A stretch of 10,345 nt of DNA from an uncultured Holophagaceae bacterium (lineage in GTDB: Bacteria; Acidobacteriota; Holophagae; Holophagales; Holophagaceae), in assembly GCA_903919165.1 (NCBI GenBank), contig CAIXHJ010000057.1:1-10345 (forward strand). Reading direction: 5' to 3'. Position numbers and translations under genes: made by a program. Below are positions 5,498 to 10,345 of this stretch, in pieces. Under the pieces are notes generated by a model. That model saw only the letters and a list, made by a program, of their open reading frames with translations, was not told the DNA's origin and made no database searches. Position 1 is the first letter of the stretch. Each line of letters opens with the position of its first letter.

Positions 5498-6829
5498 TCA
5501 GAACCGGTCCCAGAGTTTCCGGGCCAGCTCGCGGCTGCGGGCCGCCAGAGCAGGTTCGTCGATGTCGATGGTGAGGCGCTTGCCTTCCATAAGCACCCGG
5601 CCGGCGCAGATGGTGGTATCCACCGTCGCCTGGGAGATGCCGAAGATCAGGTGGCCCAGCACCGTGTCATCGTTGAACGGCGTGGGCGGGTGGTAGTCCA
5701 CCAGGATGATGTCGGCGACGACGCCTTCCTGGAGGGTGCCGACGGGGAAGCCCCACATGCGGCTGGCCAGTTCCGGATTCCGCCCGAAGAGCGTGCCGGC
5801 GACCTCCATGAAGCCGCAACTGGGATGATCCTGGCGGAGATGCTGCGCCCACATGGCCACGCGGATCTCCTCGAGCATGTTCACGGTCATGGCATCGGTG
5901 CCGAGCCCCACGCGGACACCCCGCGCCGTGAGCTTGAGCAGGTCCGCGATGCCCACGGCGTTGTTCAGGTTGGATTGGGGATTGTGGGCCACGAAGGTGT
6001 CCGTGGCTGCCAGAAGGTCGATGTCGGCGTCCGTGACATGGACCGCGTGGGCCGCGATGCTCTTCCCGCCCAGGAGTCCATGCGCATGAAGCCTGGCCAC
6101 AGGCGTGAGGCCGTGCTCCTGGAGGTTGGCGGACACATCCGAGGCGGCCTCGGCCACGTGGACGTGGAAGCCGATGCCCAGGTCCCGTCCCAGGGCCGCG
6201 GCCCGATCCAGGGTGGCGTCGGAAAGCGTGAAGGCCGCGTGGAGACCGAACAGGGCCCGCAGCTGCGGATCCCCTTCCCGGGCGCAGCGCCGGGCGAAGG
6301 CGGCGTTCTCCTCCAGCCCCTCGGTAGCGATGGCCCCGCCGTCCCGGTCCGAGACCTCGTAGCAGAGGCTGGCCCGCACTCCCGAGACCTTCACGGCCTT
6401 GGCGATGCGGTCCAGGGAACCGGTGATGGCGAAGGGACTGGCGTGGTGGTCCACCAGGGTCGTGGTGCCTTTGCGGATAGCGTCCAGGAGGACCACCTGG
6501 GCGCTCATCTCCACGTCATCGAGGTTGAGCTGGCGGTCCAGACGCCACCACAGATTGTCCAGCACCTCCTGGAAGGTGGCGCTGGGGGCCATCTTGCCCA
6601 ATCCCCGCACCAGCGTGGAGTAGAAGTGCATGTGGGCGTTCACCAGTCCGGGCATGACCACCTGCCCACCCGCGTCGATCATCTTGTCAAAGGGCCCCGG
6701 GATGGTGTCCTGAGGCCCGATCTTGGTGATGAGGCCATCCTCGACAAGCAGGGCCTGTCCCTCCAGCACCCGGCAGGGAGTGCCGAAGGTGATGATCGTT
6801 CCGTTATGGATGAGCAGGCGGGTAGGCAT
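5498..6829 (-). CDS. ssnA: Amidohydrolase SsnA, selenium/purine-cluster type
   Basis: This is a 443-residue metal-dependent amidohydrolase, almost the same length as E. coli SsnA. The opening MPTRLLIHNGTIITFGTPCRVLEGQALLVEDG is typical of SsnA. Metal ligands of the superfamily are present: H66-M-H68 after strand 1, H222-V-H224 (HVHVAE), H261/H264 and D312 (GLGTDAM). The protein is cytoplasmic. The fold predicts hydrolytic deamination or ring opening of a nucleobase-like substrate, as in atrazine chlorohydrolase and guanine deaminase relatives; the true SsnA substrate is not settled to my knowledge. SsnA genes recur beside selenium-dependent molybdenum hydroxylases and purine-degradation genes, which matches this window. 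I prefer ATG 6829, with GGTGA five bases upstream, to the in-frame GTG at 6838, which has no ribosome binding site. It follows the transporter gene by 120 bases, with no clear terminator between, so one transcript is plausible. Confidence 0.9.
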   Translation of the reverse strand: MPTRLLIHNGTIITFGTPCRVLEGQALLVEDGLITKIGPQDTIPGPFDKMIDAGGQVVMPGLVNAHMHFYSTLVRGLGKMAPSATFQEVLDNLWWRLDRQLNLDDVEMSAQVVLLDAIRKGTTTLVDHHASPFAITGSLDRIAKAVKVSGVRASLCYEVSDRDGGAIATEGLEENAAFARRCAREGDPQLRALFGLHAAFTLSDATLDRAAALGRDLGIGFHVHVAEAASDVSANLQEHGLTPVARLHAHGLLGGKSIAAHAVHVTDADIDLLAATDTFVAHNPQSNLNNAVGIADLLKLTARGVRVGLGTDAMTVNMLEEIRVAMWAQHLRQDHPSCGFMEVAGTLFGRNPELASRMWGFPVGTLQEGVVADIILVDYHPPTPFNDDTVLGHLIFGISQATVDTTICAGRVLMEGKRLTIDIDEPALAARSRELARKLWDRF

Positions 6830-6949
6830 GGAGATCACCAGGGTGGTTTGGGAGGATTATGAACCTGACCTATTTCTTCATTCCGCATGAATTCTGGCCG
6901 TGCTGAATTCCGGTTGGTCCTGCTATCCCGGGGTCCGCGCCACCGCCAT

Positions 6950-8164
6950 CTACGCCTGGGGAGCCGTCTTCACGGGCTTGAGGATGGCGCCCAACACCAA
7001 GGCCACGCCGAGAAGGGCAGCGGAAATGGTGTAGGCCATGGCATAGGTTCCCGTCTTGTCCACGGCCCAACCGGCGATGAGGGGACCCACGACGCCGCTC
7101 ACACCCCAGGCGGTGTAGAGCACACCGTAGTTGGCGCCATAGCTCTTCATGCCCCAGTTATCGGACGTGATAGACGGGTACACCGACATCAGGGAGCCAT
7201 ATGAGAAACCCGCGACGACCGTGCCCAGGAAGATCAGAGGCATGGTGGTGTAGGCGGCGAAGCACAGCATGTTGATGGCCTGGGTGGTGAAGACCACCAT
7301 CAGGGTGTTCCGGCGACCGATGGTGTCGGAGAGGATGCCACCGCCCACACGGCCGGAGGCGTTGCTGATGGCCAGCAGGGAGACGATGTAGGCGGAATTG
7401 ACGATGCCCGCCTGCTTCGTGGCGATGGAGGCCAGGTGGCCGATCATCATAACGCCCGCGGAAGAGGAGAGGACGAACATCACCCAGATGACATAGAAGG
7501 GCCAGGTCTTCAGCATCTGCTGCCAGGTGTGGTCGTAGCTGCCGACCTTGACGCGGAAGGGTTTCTTCACCACCACCGGGGCTTCCGGCACATAGCCCGC
7601 AGGGGGATTGTCCACCAGCATGGATAGGGGCAAGGCCACCAGGAGAACCCCCACACCCAGGATCAGGAAGGTGCGGGAGATGCCGAAGCTCTTGATCAGC
7701 GCGCTGGTCAGGGGAGCCAGATACACTGCGGCGATACCGAAGCCGCCGACGGTGATGCCGCTCACCATGCCCTTCTTGGAGGAGTGGAACCACTTCATGG
7801 CCGCCGGCGTGATGCAGCCATAGACAAAGCCGATACCCGTGCCCACCACCACGCCGACGGTGAGGACCATGGCGAAGGGGGTCTGGAAGAAACTGGAAGA
7901 GATGAGACCCGCACCCACGAAGAGGACGCCGAGCTGGATGACCCGCTTGGGACCGATGCGGTCCTGGATCACGCCCGCGATCAGGAGAGCCACGGCCCAG
8001 ATGACGATGGCGGTGGTGTAGGCCGCATTGGCCTGGCTGTGGGTCCAACCCCAGTTGGCCACGATGGCCTTCTTGAAAACACTCCATGCGTACAGCACGC
8101 CAATGCTGAGGTTGATGCAGGTCCCGGCGACCAGAATGCCGACGGCCTTGTTTGATTTGCTCAT
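6950..8164 (-). CDS. MFS transporter, oxalate/formate antiporter (OFA) family
   Basis: This 404-residue inner-membrane protein has 12 predicted membrane segments. Segment 1 (GILVAGTCINLSIGVLYAWSVF, 9-30) is the hallmark of OFA proteins. Major-facilitator motif A occurs twice, as GVIQDRIGPKR (64-74) and GILSDTIGRRN (276-286), with a cytoplasmic mid-loop near 185-215. I start it at ATG 8164, with AGGTG six bases upstream. A longer in-frame reading to 8344 would add 60 residues unlike the family, running through the promoter region. OxlT of Oxalobacter needs charged residues in segments 8 and 11; here the segment-11 stretch GVLYTAWGVSGVVG (347-360) has no lysine, so oxalate is not assured. In a purine-breakdown setting it could export formate or import a purine-derived anion. 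It is divergent from the molybdenum-enzyme gene and upstream of ssnA. Confidence 0.88.
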   Translation of the reverse strand: MSKSNKAVGILVAGTCINLSIGVLYAWSVFKKAIVANWGWTHSQANAAYTTAIVIWAVALLIAGVIQDRIGPKRVIQLGVLFVGAGLISSSFFQTPFAMVLTVGVVVGTGIGFVYGCITPAAMKWFHSSKKGMVSGITVGGFGIAAVYLAPLTSALIKSFGISRTFLILGVGVLLVALPLSMLVDNPPAGYVPEAPVVVKKPFRVKVGSYDHTWQQMLKTWPFYVIWVMFVLSSSAGVMMIGHLASIATKQAGIVNSAYIVSLLAISNASGRVGGGILSDTIGRRNTLMVVFTTQAINMLCFAAYTTMPLIFLGTVVAGFSYGSLMSVYPSITSDNWGMKSYGANYGVLYTAWGVSGVVGPLIAGWAVDKTGTYAMAYTISAALLGVALVLGAILKPVKTAPQA

Positions 8165-8258
8165 GAGCGCACCTGAGGGTGGAAAACCAGGGATTGAAAT
8201 TCCAACGGTCCAAGGTCCATCGACGAATGGGGGGTTGCGAGGGTTGGAAGGGAAAATG

Positions 8259-8287
8259 AATAGAGAAAAAAAAATTGTTCTAGACAA
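8259..8287 (-). promoter_or_regulatory. Candidate promoter of the OFA transporter-ssnA transcript
   Basis: On the minus strand TTGTCT (8287-8282, four of six matches to TTGACA) is followed after exactly 17 bases by TCTATT (8264-8259, four of six matches to TATAAT). The transporter ATG lies about 95 bases downstream. The spacer contains a run of nine T (plus-strand A at 8266-8274). Motif copy 3 touches the -35 box, consistent with repression or activation there. No similarly good pair was found for the molybdenum-enzyme gene on the plus strand. Confidence 0.35.
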
Positions 8288-8297
8288 AAATTTATCA
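8285..8297 (-). promoter_or_regulatory. Candidate operator copy 3 (TGwTAAwTTwkTG motif)
   Basis: The minus strand reads TGATAAATTTTTG. With two further bases (TA at 8299-8298) the 15-base string matches the one immediately upstream of the RpiR-type gene (4463-4477) in 13 of 15 positions. It lies between the divergent transporter and molybdenum-enzyme genes. The shared sequence links the regulator's own promoter with the promoter of the putative target genes. It is a candidate binding site inferred from sequence alone. Confidence 0.4.
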
Positions 8298-8367
8298 TAC
8301 TTTCTTTCTATAGCAAACCTCAGGGTCCGCCACACCGCTTCCACCCTTCCAAAAAGCTAGACCGGCT

Positions 8368-8408
8368 GGCAGGCGGCGCAGGACTCATGAGGCCTCCCCT
8401 GCTCTGCC
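8368..8408 (+). promoter_or_regulatory. Possible folded leader before the molybdenum-enzyme gene
   Basis: Two nested pairings can form: GGCAG (8368-8372) with CTGCC (8404-8408), and GCAGG (8378-8382) with CCTGC (8398-8402). They enclose a 15-base loop that contains the palindrome CTCATGAG at 8384-8391. The stem ends 44 bases before the ATG at 8453. It could be a leader hairpin affecting translation, or a chance feature of GC-rich DNA. It does not show the conserved joining sequences of the guanine-type purine riboswitch that I know, and no T run follows, so it is not an intrinsic terminator. Confidence 0.25.
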
Positions 8409-8452
8409 ATACTTGCTTAGTAGTTGGAATATCTGTGTGAAAGGCGTCGAAG

Positions 8453-10345
8453 ATGTCCACACTTCAGATCAACGGCCAAGAAATCATCACTTCCAAGGAC
8501 ATGAACCTCCTGGAGTTCCTCCGGGAGGAGCTGAACATCACCTCGGTGAAAAACGGCTGCTCGGAGGGAACCTGTGGCGCCTGCATGGTGCTGATCGATG
8601 GCAAGGCCTCCCGGGCCTGCCTTTCCAAGACCTCCAAGCTGGATGGGAAGAAGGTGGTGACGGTGGAAGGGCTTACCCCCCGGGAGCAGGATGTCTACGC
8701 CTGGTCTTTCGCCAATGCCGGCGCGGTCCAGTGCGGTTTCTGCATGCCCGGGATGGTCATGACCGCCAAGGGGCTCATCGACGCCAATCCGGATCCCCGC
8801 CCGGAGGAGATCACCAAGTCCCTGGCGCTGAGCATGTGCCGCTGCACAGGTTATGTGAAGATCGAAAAGGCTGTTCTGGATTCCGCACGGATGTTCCGGC
8901 AGGACCTGCCAGTGCCAGCGGATTCGGATACGCCCCTCAGCGTGGGCTCCCGGGTCTGCCGCGCCGACGCGAGAGACAAGGTCCTGGGCACAGGGCTGTA
9001 CGTCGACGACATGAAGCTCCCGGGCATGCTCCATGGGGCCGTGCTCCGCGCCCCCAAGGCACGGGTGAAGGTACTCGGCATCGACGCCACGGAAGCCCTG
9101 GCCATGCCGGGGGTGAAGGCCGTCCTCACCGCCGCGGACGTGCCGGGGGAACGGCACCAGGGCCACATCATCCACGACTGGCCCGCCATGATCGCCATCG
9201 GCGAAGAAACCCGCTATGTGGGCGACGCCCTCGCCCTGGTGGCCGCCGAGACCCGGGCCCAGGCCAAGGAGGCAGTGACCAGGATCAAGCTGGACTACGA
9301 GGTGCTCCCGCCTCTGGTGGACCCCCGCCTCGCCCTGTTGGAGGGTGCGCCCCGACTCCATCCCAAGGGCAACCTCCTGGCCAAGACCGTCCTGCGGCGC
9401 GGCGATGTGGAGAAGGCCATCGCGGAAGCGGCGCACATCATCCACCACACCTTCAACACCCCGGAGACCGAGCATGCCTTCATGGAGCCCGAGAGCGCCC
9501 TGGCCGTGCCCGAGGCGGACGGAACCCTGACGGTGTATACCGGCACCCAGAGCATCTACGACGACCACAAGGGGATCATCGGTGTCCTGGGCGTGGGGCC
9601 CGAGAAGGTCAAGGTGGTGAGCGCCTACGTCGGGGGCGGCTTCGGCGGCAAGGAGGACCTCATCGTCCAGCACCACGCCGCGCTGCTGGCCAATGCCACG
9701 GGCGTCCCCGTGAAGGTCACCCTGGGACGGCAGGAAAGCATCCGGGTCCATCCCAAGCGCCACGCTATGGAGATGGAATTCACCGTGGCAGCCGATGCCG
9801 CCGGCAACATCACCGCCGTGAAGGCCCATCTTCTCGAGGACACCGGGGCCTATGCCTCCCTGGGCGGTCCTGTGCTGCAGCGGGCCTGCACCCATGCGGC
9901 GGGCCCGTACAAGATACCCAACGTGGACATCGTGGGGATCGGCGTCTACACCAACAACCCTCCCGGCGGTGCCTACCGCGGCTTCGGCGTCACCCAGTCC
10001 TGCTTCGCCATGGAATCCTGCGTCACCCTCCTGGCCAAGGAGGTGGGCCTCACCCCCTGGGAGATCCGCTACCAGAACGCGGTGGAGCCCGGGGATGTGC
10101 TCCCCAACGGACAGGTCGCGGATCCCGGCACGGCCCTCAAGGAGACCCTCCTGGCCGTGAAAGAACTCTGCGAGGCCCGTCCCGATGCGGGTGTGGCCTG
10201 CGCCATGAAGAACGCCGGCATCGGTGTGGGGCTTTCGGATGTGGGACGCGTGAGGATCCGCGTGCAGGGCGGCAAGGCCGTCATCTATACCAGCGCCGCC
10301 TGCGTCGGCCAGGGTCTGGCCTCGGTGCTCATGCAGTTCGTGGCC
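8453..10345 (+). CDS. Selenium-dependent xanthine dehydrogenase-type molybdenum hydroxylase, FeS and Mo domains fused (3' end missing)
   Basis: The first 631 residues are visible; the reading frame runs off the right edge. Residues 1-80 form a plant-type [2Fe-2S] domain with ligands C36, C41, C44 and C56. The all-helical second [2Fe-2S] domain has C94, C97, C129 and C131. After a linker (about 146-166) the molybdopterin domain begins directly, with VGGGFGGKED (393-402), PPGGAYRGFG (503-512) and GQG (619-621). There is no FAD domain between, so flavin must come from a separate subunit. This fused two-part layout is that of the selenium-dependent XDH family, usually about 850-950 residues, so roughly a quarter to a third is missing. 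It hydroxylates purines such as hypoxanthine or xanthine in related enzymes. Family members carry a labile selenium at the cofactor rather than selenocysteine. The start has a weak AAGG site eight bases upstream. SsnA as a near neighbour supports the selenium-linked assignment. Confidence 0.88.
   Translation, partial: MSTLQINGQEIITSKDMNLLEFLREELNITSVKNGCSEGTCGACMVLIDGKASRACLSKTSKLDGKKVVTVEGLTPREQDVYAWSFANAGAVQCGFCMPGMVMTAKGLIDANPDPRPEEITKSLALSMCRCTGYVKIEKAVLDSARMFRQDLPVPADSDTPLSVGSRVCRADARDKVLGTGLYVDDMKLPGMLHGAVLRAPKARVKVLGIDATEALAMPGVKAVLTAADVPGERHQGHIIHDWPAMIAIGEETRYVGDALALVAAETRAQAKEAVTRIKLDYEVLPPLVDPRLALLEGAPRLHPKGNLLAKTVLRRGDVEKAIAEAAHIIHHTFNTPETEHAFMEPESALAVPEADGTLTVYTGTQSIYDDHKGIIGVLGVGPEKVKVVSAYVGGGFGGKEDLIVQHHAALLANATGVPVKVTLGRQESIRVHPKRHAMEMEFTVAADAAGNITAVKAHLLEDTGAYASLGGPVLQRACTHAAGPYKIPNVDIVGIGVYTNNPPGGAYRGFGVTQSCFAMESCVTLLAKEVGLTPWEIRYQNAVEPGDVLPNGQVADPGTALKETLLAVKELCEARPDAGVACAMKNAGIGVGLSDVGRVRIRVQGGKAVIYTSAACVGQGLASVLMQFVA

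Larger units (their letters stand above)
8244..8352. repeat. Inverted repeat flanking the AT-rich divergent promoter core
   Basis: TTGGAAGGG (8244-8252) and CCCTTCCAA (8344-8352) form a perfect 9-bp inverted repeat enclosing 91 bases. These hold the AT-rich core of the gap 8165-8452, including an interrupted palindrome TTGT-TCTAG-ACAA at 8275-8287 and motif copy 3. The arms could be paired regulator sites allowing looping over both promoters, or could be chance purine/pyrimidine runs. Outside this span, 8165-8243 is GC-rich transporter leader without a clear element. Confidence 0.35.

Noticed and set aside
5399..6862. Long open frame of 487 codons opposite ssnA on the plus strand
   Set aside because: It is antisense to the clear SsnA gene, its composition is dominated by His, Gly, Asp and Arg as expected of a high-GC shadow frame, and no family motif is present.
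6830..6949. Terminator or separate promoter between transporter and ssnA
   Set aside because: Two GAATTC sites (6889-6894 and 6905-6910) form an imperfect dyad without a T run, and no convincing -35/-10 pair is visible, so the gap is treated as intra-operon spacing.
8171..8326. Near-direct repeat ACCTGAGGGT (8171-8180) and ACCTCAGGGT (about 8317-8326)
   Set aside because: Ten bases with one mismatch, of a common GC-rich composition, is weak evidence, and the first copy overlaps the transporter ribosome binding site.
8165..8344. 60-residue N-terminal extension of the OFA transporter
   Set aside because: The extension passes through an AT-rich promoter-like region, is unlike the family, and the ATG at 8164 has a proper ribosome binding site right before the conserved first membrane segment.
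8366..8382. Sigma-54-like promoter (TGGC...GC) upstream of the molybdenum enzyme
   Set aside because: The GG and GC pairs are not ten bases apart as the -24/-12 consensus requires.
8165..8452. Purine riboswitch before the transporter or molybdenum-enzyme gene
   Set aside because: I could not find the conserved joining sequences of the guanine/adenine aptamer on either strand. A covariance-model search (purine, NMT1 and Moco RNA families) would decide; a significant hit would reverse this.
8417..9895. Long open frame of 492 codons on the minus strand opposite the molybdenum enzyme
   Set aside because: The plus strand carries all four [2Fe-2S] cysteine pairs and the molybdopterin motifs. The minus frame is Gly/His-rich and domain-free, which marks it as a shadow.

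Overview
The window looks like chromosomal DNA of a high-GC (roughly 60-65%) Gram-negative bacterium that is at least facultatively anaerobic. The solute-binding protein has a plain Sec signal peptide rather than a lipobox, which suits a periplasm. The xanthine-dehydrogenase-like enzyme and SsnA belong to families tied to anaerobic, selenium-linked purine breakdown. I cannot name the species; an acidobacterial (Holophaga/Geothrix-like) or deltaproteobacterial host would fit the style but is only a guess.

Layout: (1) Positions 1-3752, minus strand: an ABC importer operon read right to left, with a BMP/PnrA-type periplasmic binding protein, a strong hairpin, a double-domain ATPase (GTG start), an inner-membrane permease overlapping it by 8 bases, and the first codons of a probable second permease at the left edge. 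(2) Positions 3753-3902: a compact, AT-rich divergent control region. (3) Positions 3903-5392, plus strand: a small zinc nucleobase/nucleoside deaminase followed by an RpiR/MurR-type regulator. (4) Positions 5393-5497: a convergent gap with a short degenerate repeat and a weak terminator. (5) Positions 5498-8164, minus strand: an OFA-type major facilitator transporter followed by the amidohydrolase SsnA. (6) Positions 8165-8452: a second divergent control region with an AT-rich core. (7) From 8453 past the right edge, plus strand: an iron-sulfur/molybdenum hydroxylase of the selenium-dependent xanthine dehydrogenase type, incomplete here.

Reading the genes together (inference): a purine nucleoside or nucleobase enters through the BMP-type ABC system. 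Amino-purines are deaminated by the CDA-fold enzyme. The resulting hypoxanthine or xanthine is hydroxylated by the Mo/FeS enzyme. SsnA acts on a later or side intermediate, and the OFA transporter moves a small carboxylate or purine-derived anion. The RpiR-type regulator is the obvious candidate controller.

The most interesting non-coding signal is a 13-base AT-rich motif, TGwTAAwTTwkTG, found once in each of the three regulatory gaps (3781-3793, 4465-4477, 8285-8297). It suggests a small locus-specific regulon. Other noteworthy points are the long hairpin between binding protein and ATPase, an inverted repeat in the first divergent promoter, a homopolymer inside a candidate promoter spacer, and a regulator start without a ribosome binding site that may be leaderless. 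No tRNA, rRNA, CRISPR array, insertion sequence or phage gene was seen.
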